Origin: Whalleya microplaca
Lineage: Eukaryota > Ascomycota > Sordariomycetes > Xylariales > Xylariaceae
NCBI GenBank assembly: GCA_022497155.1
Contig: MU385725.1
Coordinates: forward strand, 310,001 to 374,000
Length of the DNA: 64,000 bases
Reading direction: 5' to 3'
How positions within the stretch are numbered: the stretch's first letter is position 1; each line of letters begins with the position of its first letter. This document shows positions 22,691 through 34,693 of this stretch, piece after piece. Position numbers and translations under genes: made by a program. The notes beneath the pieces are model-generated. The model did no database searches. It saw only the letters and a list, made by a program, of their open reading frames with translations, and was not told the origin of the DNA.

Positions 22691-24313
22691 TCACGAGAAA
22701 GTAGAATCGAGTTAAACCCATCTCTCAGAGCGTCAACCAATGTGGCCACTTAATGATGCTTGGGATGTAACGGTATTTCTTCACATCACTCTACTCCGCT
22801 CGCCTTTCCTTCCCTCCCCCCGCCTATTGTCGTGGGGCACGGTGGTATTCCTAAGTGGGAGGAGATGGGTGATGAAAGTGAAGCTATGCACAGAAGTCGA
22901 AGCCCTTATATATATCTACCGCATTTACCGTATGTGAGAATTTTTGCGCTGCAGACATTCCCAGCTGCTATCACCTGGTAAAGATAATGCCGTCACGCCA
23001 GGAGACGGTAATTTTATGTCCAGGCAGCTGTCACTGAAAGGCATTGTGACACTTGTTACTAATTATTAGTTAATGGCAGCTATAAAACCCTGTAGCGTAA
23101 AATTATTTGTATAGGCACCCCCCTTATCAATGTTATTCAGTGTTTCTTCTCGTGGATCTATACGTTTGTTGACAAACCCTTGCGATAATTAAGCACGATT
23201 TATAGGAAAGTATTTCTCTTACAATTTTGCTTTTAAAATACTTCATCTGGATTTATTTATATTGGAACTTTACCCTGGAACGGAGAGTCCTTCCTGTATC
23301 TCTCTGCCACAGATCTTGGCATTATTCCAGGGGTAACTTATACGGTAAATGCAGAAGCTGACTAACAGTCATAACGACAACCAATATTTGGCCATCTTTG
23401 CTGAAGGGAACATGGCTTTATTTCACGACTAACTTCTAGTTCTTAAAAGCTGGCTAAGTAAAGAGAGAACTAACAAAAGTCGGCTAGTTTTAAACCTTTA
23501 TAAACCCTTTCAGGTAAACCCTAAACTTACTTAACTATAATATCTGATAATATAAATCTTAGGTAATGTCACTCCTTAATGAAAACTTTACACCTACCTA
23601 GGCGAGCTATCAGGAGGCTTCGTGGTCCTTTAGAACTCATGCATGTCACAGGATTTGGGAGTGGCGCCCGCACCCGCTAAAGCGTTCACTTTCCTGTCCT
23701 TAATACTTTCCTTGGTCTGGTCTAAAGCACGCACATTTCTTGTACGACTTGACAGTTTATTAAGCTCACAGGTTTTAGGAGGTAGGGCGTTAGCGAAAGA
23801 CGGACGGCTTTGGGGCGGGGGAACGGCGAAAAGAGGACATACCTATCATGCTTGGTATCTTGCACTTGCATTAGCATGTGAATACTACCGGTTTCTGGCG
23901 TACTGTATATACCCATATAGGGCTTGAACACTGTAGGCTAACTATCCTAGACATCACTTCACAGTAGCTGTTGGGCACTACTGATAACTAACTGCAGGAA
24001 GGAAAATGTTGCTCAAGAGAACATGACTGACTACTGATCCATTTGAATTACTATCAAGCCATTTAAGTAAGAATACAAGACTCAACCGCATGCCCCAGCT
24101 AGATTGGGCCGTTCAATTGGTGGGAGGTTATGCAATCAGCCAGCCACCTCCAAGTACTGAATGGCTAGGTCACGCATGATAATGTTACAATATTGCCGCA
24201 GCCTTGGTGGCTATGCTGCCACCGCCTTTTAGGCATCATTGCCTTCAACAACAGGAAGCGGGGTATCAGAGATCTCTTCGTAACATCAAAGTCTCTCTTC
24301 AGATTTCCACACG
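22691..24313. other. Intergenic region, no supported gene
   Basis: AT-rich between about 23000 and 23600 (long A/T runs, few G/C), more mixed afterwards. The open frames at 23643-23927 overlap on both strands and show no motif. Confidence 0.5.
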
Positions 24314-27300
24314 ATGGATCCATTTGCCGCGGTTTCGTTTTGTTGCAACGTGCTCGATCTTACCGATCGCTCCATTAAGGTATACAAGACTTTCAAGCTT
24401 ATATACAATTCCGCCGATGGCCATGACCACGTAAGGCTACAGCAGGCCACCCAGAATCTGAGGGAGATCGTCAAGGGGTTGAAAGACAACAGGAGCCAAC
24501 TTGCGCAAACCGGCGATGCCTCTGACAATGACGCTACCAGCACCGTGCTGTCGAAGATCGATAAAATCTCCGAGGCTCTTGAGGGGGTCCTCGAGGAATG
24601 CAAGGCAGAGAAGCCAAAGAGATACCGAGCTGCCATCAAAGCCCTCTGGAAGTCGTGGTGGAGTCAGGATGAATTAGACAAATACGAAGCCCAGTTAAAA
24701 CGATGTCAACAGGATCTCAACACGCTCCTAGCAGTCGACGCTTCTGGACATTTCAGGAAAATATTGGGCTTTCTAAGAGCAGCGGAAAGTGCCCGTAAGG
24801 AGGACCGTGCCGAGCTCGAAATGGTCCTTGAGAAACTGACGAAGAACACCGAGTCGAAGACGAGCGAGATCTTAGAGCAGCTGCGCCTTGGGAGAGACAT
24901 ATCCACCAAGGCTACAGAGAATGCCTATGCTAAAAAAATACTGAAAGCTCTTGGGCGCCCAGGAGACAGATATGAGGAAGTGCAGGAGGCGGCGGAGCAT
25001 ACTTTTGAGTGGCTGTTTGATGATTCAAATGGAACTTCAGGCAAACATGGCGATCCAGTTTCAGGAGATCTGGATGCCAAACCTGCTCGAGCTGATGCTG
25101 CACAGGCTCATGCCAGTAAACAATTCAAAAAGTGGCTCACGGAAGGCACTGGCATCTTCCACGTATCTGGGAAGCCTGGAGCAGGCAAATCGACACTGAT
25201 GAAATATATTACTGAACACAAGGCCACCGAAAGTCTCCTTTTGGAGTGGACAGGGCCCCAACGACTGATCCTGACGAAGTACTTCTTCTGGAGGGCTGGG
25301 GATTGGCGCCAAAACACATTGAAGGGCCTGGTCCAGAGTCTACTCTATGAAATCCTCAGCAAGGCTCCGAATTTGATTCCAACCGTATTCCCTCCTCCAA
25401 AGCCGATAGAAAATATCCAACATCTAGACTCTACTTGGAAATTTAGCTCCTTAGATTTATCATACACAGATTGCAGGAGAGCACTGGGTCGACTAGTAGA
25501 AGAACAGACGTTGATGGATGGTATACGGATATGCTTGTTCATTGACGGCTTAGACGAGTTTGCAGAGCACCACGGTAACGAATCCCACGAGGGATTAGTT
25601 CGGATACTTCGCCAGTGGGCCGAAAACTCTAATGGGAGAACGAAACTCTGTGTATCCAGCAGAGAGCTTCCAGTCTTCAACGACATATCCCCAGAGAACA
25701 AAGTCCGCTTACAAGATCTCACTCGAAGCGACATTTACACATATGTTCAAGATACCCTGATGGAGCATAGTGCGTTCCTGGAGCTACGAAAGACTGCACC
25801 AGAACCTTGCGATTCCTTAACCAAGGAGATCACCCAAAACGCCAATGGTGTGTTTCTGTGGGTAGTCCTAGTCACGCAGTCGGTTTTGAGGGGGTTGTCC
25901 AACAGAGATTCAATCACAATATTGAGCAATCGTGTCCAAGGTATGCCAGATGGTTTAGATGATCTGTTCGACAAGATCCTAAACTCGATTGAGAAATGTT
26001 ATCTCTACGAGGTAACATTGATCCTTGCGATTGTCATGCGGCTACACGGAACTAGTCTAGATGGGAGAGCAATCAAATTCTTCAAACTTTGGGAGGGTGG
26101 TACTGCTGGCCAGTGGTTATCACTGCTTAGCGTATATCTCGTTTTCAAAGCATTGGACATATATCCATCGCCAGGGTTGGCCTTTCGACAATTCAATATT
26201 AGGAAAATTGGCGATATCTCAGATGAGCTGGTGCACCAGACTTATCATCAAATAGCCGGGCGTTTCAATGGGCTTCTAACGGTACACACAGTGCAAGCTA
26301 GGTCTTTACGGTACCCGGCTGTAGGACTTACACATCGGTCTATTATCGAATTCATGGAAAAGCGCCTTCCGACTATTGCAAAAGATATCGGATTATCGGA
26401 TAGTGATGTTGGGAGGGCTATGTGCTGGACTTTTAACGCTGAAATCATACATACTGATATGTATGATTGTAGCTTTTATTGCCAAACTTGGGATCAGCAG
26501 TATAAGCGTATAAATGTACCCCGATGCACACTCACAGAGAATCGATGGGATTCAAAAAGTATACGCCTTATCTGTTGTTTGAAACCATGGGATGGGTCTA
26601 TTTCCGACGAGATTCTCAAACTTATAGATGATATCGACCGTACTCTTCTCAAATGGACGAAGCTCCCTGTCGATGATTCAGATGACTTTTGGAAATACGG
26701 CTACAGACGGTTCTGTTTTCGCGAATCTGACTGTCCCACGATATCATTTCTATTGCATGCTTGCTACTTGGGTTTCAATCAATATGTCGCATGGAGGCTC
26801 AACCATGATCCTCCATTAGTCCACGGGAGTCATAAAGAAAAGTGTCTGCTACTCAGCATATTCTCCGACCCTGTGGATATTCAACCAGGAGCTGTGGAAA
26901 CTCTTCAAATACTTCTCAAGAATGGCGTCGATGCTAACTGTGCAGTGCCAAAGGATATTATAAAAGAAAATGAGAATGAGGATAAATCTTCTTCTTTCCT
27001 CTGGACCGATGCGGAGGTATCCTTCTTTGACTATGTGTGGGTGCAATGCGTGGCTTATCTAGAAGTATGCTCTGAAGACTGGTCTTTACTAGAAGAATGG
27101 ATTAGATATGGTGCAGAGCCTCGTGCCTGTGCCACAAAGAAGGTTGTCAGGAGCGGACATAAATACTCGTTAAGGTGGCATGTTTCTGATGGATCAGATT
27201 ACTACTCCGACGAGTCTTGCCCTCCAAAGTCCATTCTTGAGTACTTCAATGAATTACCACCAGAGGACTACGATGAATTAAAGCCCAGGGACTTCGAACT

Positions 27301-27702
27301 AGCGAGGTTCGATGGCTCCAATACATTCACGTTCGAGGATATCATCAAGATATATAATCCTCCAAACCGAGATTCTATACTGGCCTTACTACATGATCAG
27401 AAGTCCAGACATACGACAGAGACGCACAACGAGGCAGATATAGCGCAAGACACCTCTGATATTAGTGTCACTTCCAACGAGGACAGGCTCATCGAGTACC
27501 CCTTGGACGACCATGAAATAGCCCAAGAGGAAGAACAGCCGCAACACGCACGGCAGACGCGCCTTCAGAGCAAGCAAGGTAGGCAGACTTCAAGTCAAGA
27601 CCCCCGTCCTCCGACGACGCTAATGTTCTCGCAGCACTGCTCATCGCGATCATCGTGATTCCCCTGATTGCCTTTGTTTTGTTTCTTATGTTGGGATTCT
27701 GA
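24314..27702 (+). CDS. NACHT-type STAND NTPase with C-terminal transmembrane anchor
   Basis: This is a STAND protein of the kind linked to fungal non-self recognition and regulated cell death. Residues 1-230 form a helical N-terminal domain beginning MDPFAAVSFCCNVLDLTDRS, a common opening for these proteins. A Walker A motif, SGKPGAGKSTLMKY, is at about residues 285-298, and Walker B, CLFIDGLDEF, at about 407-416, followed by KLCVSSRELPVF (sensor-like). After about residue 600 comes a helical region with one ankyrin-like piece (LQILLKNGVDANCA). Exon 1 is 24314-27578. A GTAGGC donor, a CGCTAAT branch site and a CTCGCAG acceptor remove 56 bases; exon 2 is 27635-27702. The new C-terminus, ALLIAIIVIPLIAFVLFLML, is a single membrane helix ending two residues later, total 1110 residues. 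Without splicing the frame ends at 27658 with no helix. The domain call is strong; the splice is probable. Confidence 0.85.
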
Positions 27703-29129
27703 GCCAAACGGGATGATTAGGGGTACATTGAAGTGATTCCTACTATCGACGGATTTCTCGGTGCCTAGGAGTCGGGTGGCTGCCTTATGAAGGTTCTATG
27801 TGTGTTTCGTACTCGTTTTCTGTGTTGGTTCCTGTTGTTGCTTTATTGCTGGATGATCATGAGCTCCCCGATTGGCTGGCTGGCTTGTTGATTGGCCCGT
27901 CAAACCTGACTCTCGTTTGTAAACGGACTTGGTATCCCTTTCTTTCCTTTTCTTCCTTTCACTATTCTCTTTCCTCACAGTTTTCCTATATTGTACGATC
28001 TCCTTGTCAAAGTATTTAGAAATTATACAAGTCAATCTCTTCTCTTTTTGACAAGTCTCCTTGAGAAGTACTCCATGCCCCCCTCCCCCTCCTTCTCAAC
28101 AGCGAGCTAGCTTTGCCTTACCATCAACATTTATTAGCAGGACGCGAAACTCGACTGGGCTCGGGATCCATCATGACGTCCTTCCGTGTAGTGAGTAAAT
28201 AGTGATATGCCCTAATCTCGATCATCAACAACTGCCCCCGCGCTGTTTGTGTCCCGCGATGAGCTAACCTTAAGCAGATACAACAACGCGGCCCACTCGC
28301 CTCAGCTCCTCTTCCTCGCCATGCAAGACATTTCATATATGAGGAAGTACCCAAGACCAGCCGGCCAACGCCCCTGAATCGCCTCCATAGATGCCGTGTA
28401 AAACCCCCATGGCTTCATACAGGCATCCGCGAGTAACATATCCATACCAGCAGGTGTGAGGGGGCACGGCAGCGCGTATCACCTGTAGGATGGATATATA
28501 CGGCTCCTAGTACCCAACACCGCGGGTCGATAATCCGTACTTAGTCCACATATTACCTGTGGACTAGGTCCGGCTGAATCCACACTCAAGTTCACATGCC
28601 ACATATACCCGACAAGCAGCTGAGGAGTGTTCCTCGATGTGAAGACTACAGGTTCACAAATCTAGATCTACACAAGGGCGTACTGGCAAAGCAATATCAA
28701 CCGTGCAAGTATCAATGACAGCGATGGAGATTACTTGAGATACCACAACTAGAGTCAGCAAATAGATATGTATTATACTAGACAGAAGAACAAGTTCACA
28801 TTATACAATAGTCATTCACATGGCACACATGAGATAGCGTTTTACGTATCTTAAGCATATCTTGTTCATCTATGGATTTTATCAATCCAGCCTGTATCTC
28901 GTGAAAAAGGCATCATCGTAGAATACATGAGATCCCCGACGCAACAATCAATTAGTCCGGAGTGTGATACTCCCGGGAGAGAAGAGACTGTGCCCCCAAG
29001 GATCGGGGAGGGTGTGTAGGGTATGAGGATATTACGAGAAGATGCGCGCCGTCAAAAGCCCGAAAAACCGTCCAAACTCCGATGAACTTTTTAAATTCCC
29101 ATTCGTAAACCCGTTAGCCCTCATGACAT
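27703..29129. other. Intergenic region between two convergent genes
   Basis: 3' regions of the NACHT gene and hsp90. There are pyrimidine-rich stretches at about 27930-28100. No gene or repeat was recognised. Confidence 0.5.
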
Positions 29130-31298
29130 TTAGTCGACCTCCTCCATGGCGGTGTCACCGGCCTCGGCGGCAGCGGTCTCGGCCGTGGCCGGGACCTCCT
29201 CAACCTCGGGCTCCTCGTCCAGGTTCAAGCCGAGCGACACCAACTTGTGGATACGCTCAGCGAAGCTGGCAGGCTCATCAATGGTGAAGCCAGAGACGAG
29301 GAGGGAAGTCTCGAAGAGAAGTTGGACAATGGACTTGACAGTCTTGTCGTTCTCGCCGTCCTGCTCAACCTTCTTCTTGAGCTCCTTGATGATGGGGGAC
29401 TTGGGCGAAATCTCGAAGGTCTTCTTCGAGCTCATGTAGCTGCTCATGGAAGTGTCACGGAGGGCTTGTGCCTTCATGATACGCTCCATGTTAGCAGACC
29501 AACCGAACTGGCCAGTACGGATGGCACATGGTGAGCCGACAAGCTTGTGAGAGACGACGACCTTCTCGACCTTGTCGCCAAGAACGTTCTTGAGCTTCTT
29601 GGTCAGGTCCTCGTACTCCTTCTCCTCGGCCTCACGAGCCTTCTTCTCTTCCTCAGTCTCCTCGAGGTCGAAGTCCTTCGTAATATCAACGAGCTTCTTG
29701 CCCTCGAATTCCTTCAGCTGTGTCATGGCATACTCGTCAATGGGGTCAACCAAGAAGAGAACCTCGAAGTTCTTCTCCTTGAGGGCATCCAGGAAGGGGG
29801 ACTTGGTCACTGCCTTGAGGGACTCGCCAGTGATGTAGTAGATGTTCTTCTGGTGCTCGGCCATGCGGGTGACGTAGTCGGAGAGAGAAGTCTGCTCATC
29901 GCCCGACTTTGTCGAGTTGAAGCGCAGAAGCTTGGCAAGAATCTGTCGGTTCTGGGAGTCCTCGTGGATACCCAGCTTGAGGTTCTTGGAGAAGGCGCTG
30001 TAGAACTTATCGAACTGCTCCTTGTCTTCGGCGATCTCCTGGAAGAGCTCAAGGGCCTTCTTGACGATGTTCTTCTTGATAACCTTCATGATCTTGTTCT
30101 GCTGTAGCGTCTCACGGGACAGGTTGAGAGGCAGATCCTCAGAGTCGACAACACCCTTGATGAAACCAAGCCACTCAGGGATGAGGTCGGTGGCATCATC
30201 AGTGATGAAGACACGGCGGACGTAGAGCTTGATGTTGTTCTTCGTCTTCTTTGTCTCGAAGAGATCGAAGGGAGCACGCTTGGGCACGAACAGAATCGCA
30301 CGGAACTCAAGCTGACCCTCGACAGAGAAGTGCTTGACGCCCAAGTGATCCTCCCAATCGTTGGAGAGGGACTTGTAGAACGCAGCGTACTCCTCTTGGG
30401 AGATGTCCTGAGGATTCCGGGTCCAGATAGGCTTTTGCTTGTTGAGTTCCTCCTCCTCGATGGAGGTCTCCTTGACCTTCTTGGTCTTCTTAGTCTTCTC
30501 CTTCTCCTCGTCATCGTCGACCTCCTCGATCTTGGGCTTCTTGTCATCACCCTCTTCTGTGGTCTCCTCGGCTTCCTCATCGGGGACCTCCTTCTCCGTC
30601 TCCTTCACGACGTGGAGGTAGATGGGGTACGAGATGAACTCGGAGTGCTTCTTGATGACCTCCTTGATCTTGCTCTCGTTGAGGTACTCGGTCTGCTCCT
30701 CCTTGAGGTGGAGGATCAGCTTCGAGCCACGGCCGAGTTGCTCGCCCTCAGTATCAAGCTTGACGCTGAAGGTACCACCAGCGGACGACTCCCAGATGTA
30801 CTGCTCGTCATCATTGTGCTTGGAGATGAACGTTACCCGGTCGGCAACAAGGTATGCGGAGTAGAAACCGACACCGAACTGACCAATCATAGAGACGTCG
30901 GCACCTGCGGACAGGGCCTCCATGAACTGCTTAGTACCCGATCGGGCAATGGTACCCAGGTTATTGACAAGATCCTGATTACAAAGTCAGTACATGGCGA
31001 CTTGGGGGTGGAACAGGCGGGAGCCTAATTGGGAACTTACAGCCTTAGTCATACCGATACCGGTATCTCGGATAGTCAGGGTCTTGTTCTCCTTGTCGGG
31101 AATGATGTCGATCCGGAGGTCCTTGTTGGACTCCAGCTTGCTGGGATCGGACAAGGCCTCATATCGGATCTTGTCGAGAGCATCGGATGCGTTGGAAATC
31201 AACTCTCTCAGGAAGATCTCCTTGTTAGAGTAGACGGTGTTGATGATCAGACCAAGCAGCTGAGAGATCTCAGCCTGGAACTCGAACGTCTCCGACAT
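29130..31298 (-). CDS. hsp90: Heat shock protein 90, cytosolic
   Basis: HSP90 is the ATP-dependent dimeric chaperone of the cytosol, maturing kinases and other clients. Two exons, 31298-31041 and 30974-29130, join in frame to 700 residues. The GHKL ATPase domain is at the start: [59 protein letters not shown] across the intron, and [16 protein letters not shown] charged Glu/Lys linker lies at about residues 210-265, followed by the middle domain with [14 protein letters not shown]. The chain ends MEEVD, the TPR co-chaperone binding tail that marks the cytosolic form. A likely 5' UTR intron precedes the start codon. The whole family pattern is intact. Confidence 0.98.
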
Positions 31299-31330
31299 CT
31301 TGATGGAAGGCGTGAAAAGTAATGGGAGAT

Positions 31331-31699
31331 CTAGAAGATCAGGTGGTTAGCTCGAGTAAAATAATGGGTCGACGCCACCAGATGACGGTCAAGAGAGGGT
31401 GAAATCAGGTAGGATCAGGCGGGGTGAGGCGAAAATGGAGGTGAAAATGAAGGCGGGGTAAGGAATATATACACGAGGGCGGACCAAATTAAAATCTGCC
31501 ACTACGCTACTACAGTTTGCAGTTCGTCTGTGCGATTACTATGTAGGCGATTGGCATGGAGGGAGTTTTTGGGGGGAAGTGGGAGTGGCAGTGGGAGTGG
31601 GAGAAAAAGGCAAGGCAAGGCTGACTGCGGGGAGCTCGAGGGCGGACCAGTTGGTGGACAAGGTTCGTCAGAGAGGTCAGACGAAGAGGTGACACTTAC
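31331..31699 (-). other. Probable 5' UTR intron of hsp90
   Basis: On the minus strand a GTAAGTGT donor at 31699 follows ACACCTTTTG. At the other end GCTAACC plus TTCTAG forms a branch site and acceptor at 31331, 33 bases before the hsp90 ATG. The 369-base interval has no coding potential on this strand and contains a GGGAGTGGGAGT-type tract (plus strand, about 31577-31600). An intron at this place would fit a highly expressed chaperone gene. Confidence 0.6.
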
Positions 31700-33486
31700 C
31701 AAAAGGTGTTTTACTAGAAGAGAGGAGGGGGTATCAAGGGAGGATAATCTTGATCTCTTCTTCAAGGGAAGAATCTTCTTGTCAAGAGAAGGGTGAGATT
31801 GTAGTGGGTTGTTGATTGAGGGAAAAGGAAGTGGGAGGAAAGGGAAGAGGGAGGAAATATAGAAATATTCAAGGCCGCAGTCATGTTTGCAAGCTAAAAA
31901 GAATGGAAGGGACTTCTCAGTTCGGTGCACGGCCCCACAACGGATTTCTATCGAATTCTACGGCATCCGCAACAATGCGCGCCTCTGATTGGCTGCGCGG
32001 GGCCTCCACGGCAACGGGCCAGCTGCCACAGCTGCCACTGATTGGCTGAATGCATCCAGGGACTTCAGAGCCTACCGACATGCCAGTCCAGAACCCTCTT
32101 TTTGCCTTATTGCGGCGACTGTGTCTCGCCTATCTTGGAGTTTCTCCAAACTTCTGGAAGGCAGCCCATTGTGCCTGCCTGTCTGTGTGTGTCAGTGCTG
32201 CCAGTCTGCCAGTGTGCCTAGCACGCACCGCCCTTCTCCACAACGAGGCTGTTGGTACATGTATGTATGTAGATATGTACATCCGCAGATACAGTTAACA
32301 ACATATGTATCGACTGAATTGACAATGGTATTCTCACAACCAGGGCAATATTTTATCTATTTTCACAGAGACATTTTAGAGACTTTGATACCCTACCAAC
32401 CTACTCTGTACACACTCTTGTATGTAGAATATTGCTACCGTAGTACCTACTGCAGATATTCATGAAGTGGGGTGGAAAGGTGTCGGCTTCACAGACCAGC
32501 AAAAGGCATGCCTAGGTACTTCAATATATAAAGCTACTGGATATAGAATATTATAAGCCCAGTTTGTATGTATGTGCCTGCACAATATCTAGCAATCAAG
32601 TATGTCTGGATTGAAGCACCAACCAGAGTTTTTACACTCGTTATCCAGCGTAACTTCTTATCCTCTTGATACAAACGTACCAAGGTAAGGCTGAGTTGTG
32701 CAGCCAAAGCTTTACCCCACGTAGAAGAATATCGGGCGATCCAACTGAGACCAATAAAGCTTGGCGTTGACAAAATTCCGGCTTCGACATAGCCTCTTCA
32801 TAACTTCAATATCTTACACATATATTCGGCCAACAGATGTACAGCGAAGGGCCTGGCGCTTTGCTTTCCCCAGCTCACACAGACATCTAGTTGATTCTAT
32901 ACTATTCCATAGACAGCCCTGTAGCTTGCGCTGCCCCTACCTGCTTCAAAGGTACCTACCTAATCCAAGGAATGGCTTGGCATTTGACAATGAGTAAACT
33001 CCTAGTCAATATCAGACGCCCAGCCACTCAAGATTCTCAACTCGTAAGTGTAGTTGACGCAATCGCCATGAGATTCGAGTAAGCTTGTCGCATCTGTGTG
33101 CTTTCAAGACTGAACTGCATCCATACGTAAGGCATGCAAATGGGGCCTCTAGGACATCAGGTAATAACTAGGTAGTAACTTCTCATATCAGTGTAGGACT
33201 AGAATAACTCACAGCAGGGAAGGTGAGTAGTTAGGATCTTCGGGTTGCGAATTCTGATGTCTAATCTATCCTATCCAAAAGGTAGGTACAGAGATTCTAG
33301 GTTACCAGATTGGCTTCCGGTTCATTCAATCTGCCACCACGCTCACACACGCCAATGGGCCTGCATTGGTAAATCTAGCCACTCCCAAGGACCCAATCTA
33401 GTCTAGATGATCAGACAATGCAAGCTGCTTCAAACAAAAACTCCAAGAACCAACAGAAATCGGGTCAAAAGACAGGCTACCATGAC
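31700..33486. other. hsp90 promoter region and intergenic DNA
   Basis: Upstream of the hsp90 leader the region is pyrimidine-rich on the minus strand up to about 31870, then mixed. From about 32270 to 33400 it is AT-rich with short unconvincing open frames. No gene is supported. Confidence 0.5.
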
Positions 33487-34320
33487 CTAAGACAAATCCA
33501 TCGCATCGGCATCAACTCCCACCCGAGACGAGGGAGGTCCCACAGTGGCAGGCGGTATCCCCGGCACATGCTCCCTGAGAAACCTCGCGGCATCATCCAT
33601 GCCCGCGGGCGAGTTAAACCAATGTCCTCCATCCGGGTACTCGCACCAGCCGACCTGGGCACCAAACCTGCACAGCGTATCCCGCAGCACGCGGCCGTTG
33701 GCCACCAGCACAAGCGGATCATCGACGCAATGCTCCAGCAACACCGGCGTATTCCGCACGACCTCATCGCCATGCGGGACGCCCTCCAGCCCAAGCACCC
33801 GCCGCGTCTCCGCCAGCGAGCGCCCCGGAAACGGCAAGCGGCACGAGAAGCCCAGGAACGCCGCCAGGCGTCCCACGCCGTCCCGCTCGGAGTGCGGGAC
33901 GTCCAAGTTCAGCAGCGCATGCACGCCCGTGGCCGCGCCCTGGCTGATGCCGGCCAAGACGACGTGATCGAAGCGGCCGCCCAGCGCCGCCGCCTCATCT
34001 GCCAAGACGGTACGCAGAGCGGCGACGCTCTCGCGGAGCCCCGCGGCCTGCAGCGCCTCGCGGTCGCCAAAGTCGGCCACGTTCCAGATGTCGAACCACT
34101 GGCGGATGCGGTCGGCGGGGCGGGCGGCGCAGGCGCGCACGGGCGCCTGCGGGAACACCCACTTGAAGGAGGGGAAGAGCTCGCGCAGCGTGCGGGCGCC
34201 CGAGTCCCGCGAGTACGTGAGCGAGGCCGCGAATTTCTCCGCGTTGTCGCCCCGCCCGTGCAGGAAGACCACCGTGTGCGTGTGAGGCGCCGTGGGCGGG
34301 ATGACGAGGGTAATGTCCAT
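33487..34320 (-). CDS. Alpha/beta hydrolase, acyl-protein thioesterase / carboxylesterase type
   Basis: This single-exon gene encodes 277 residues starting at an ATG within ACAAACATGGAC. The fold marks are VVFLHGRGDNAEKFA near residue 18 (oxyanion-hole strand), the nucleophile elbow AGISQG with Ser126, an acid in EHCVDDPLV (Asp200 or 201) and the base His233 in PDGGHWF. Spacing matches the phospholipase/carboxylesterase family (PF02230), which hydrolyses short acyl esters or thioesters on lipids and proteins. There is no signal peptide, so it is probably cytosolic. The coding region is GC-rich compared with the DNA around it, as are several other genes here. The substrate is not readable from the sequence. 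Confidence 0.9.
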   Translation of the reverse strand: MDITLVIPPTAPHTHTVVFLHGRGDNAEKFAASLTYSRDSGARTLRELFPSFKWVFPQAPVRACAARPADRIRQWFDIWNVADFGDREALQAAGLRESVAALRTVLADEAAALGGRFDHVVLAGISQGAATGVHALLNLDVPHSERDGVGRLAAFLGFSCRLPFPGRSLAETRRVLGLEGVPHGDEVVRNTPVLLEHCVDDPLVLVANGRVLRDTLCRFGAQVGWCEYPDGGHWFNSPAGMDDAARFLREHVPGIPPATVGPPSSRVGVDADAMDLS

Positions 34321-34693
34321 GTTTGTTGGGACGTCACGATCAAAGATAAACTCGCTTGTGAGAAAAATTGAAGGTAAGTTTCCGTATATGTAACCGTATA
34401 TGAGACCGTGTATGAGGGGAAAATGAACTTGTTATATGGAATGCTCATGTGGGAGCCTTGTCGTACGTAATTATAGTGGTTATAAGAGAGCGGTACCCAA
34501 ATAAGTCCCAATATGGATGCCTCAGCTAGCCGCGCGCCAATCAGACACCATGTAACCTCTTGGTCAATTCACGATGCTGTTGGCTCTGCCACTCTGAGCC
34601 CCAGTCAAAATCTACGAGTTATGTATTCACAGCCTTCAAATGTGATGTATTTCATAAGAGATCAAGCATAATCTATGGAAAGCTATGTAGGTA
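34321..34693. other. Short intergenic region
   Basis: 373 bases between two same-strand genes: the hydrolase leader and the 3' end of the kinase-like gene. Repeated CCGTATATG words occur near 34381-34410. No gene seen. Confidence 0.4.

Noticed and set aside
23481..23530. Telomere-like TAAACCC / AAACCCT words
   Set aside because: The words are scattered with unequal spacing and do not form a TTAGGG-type tandem array.
29547..31028. Leu-rich plus-strand open frames over hsp90
   Set aside because: Antisense shadows produced by Lys/Glu-rich hsp90 codons.
31758..31780. Possible heat-shock element upstream of hsp90
   Set aside because: Only one GAAnnTTC dyad is correctly spaced; neighbouring TTC and GAA triplets are out of register, so it falls short of a three-unit element.
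33418..34371. 317-codon plus-strand open frame
   Set aside because: Antisense shadow of the alpha/beta hydrolase, whose catalytic motifs are all on the minus strand.
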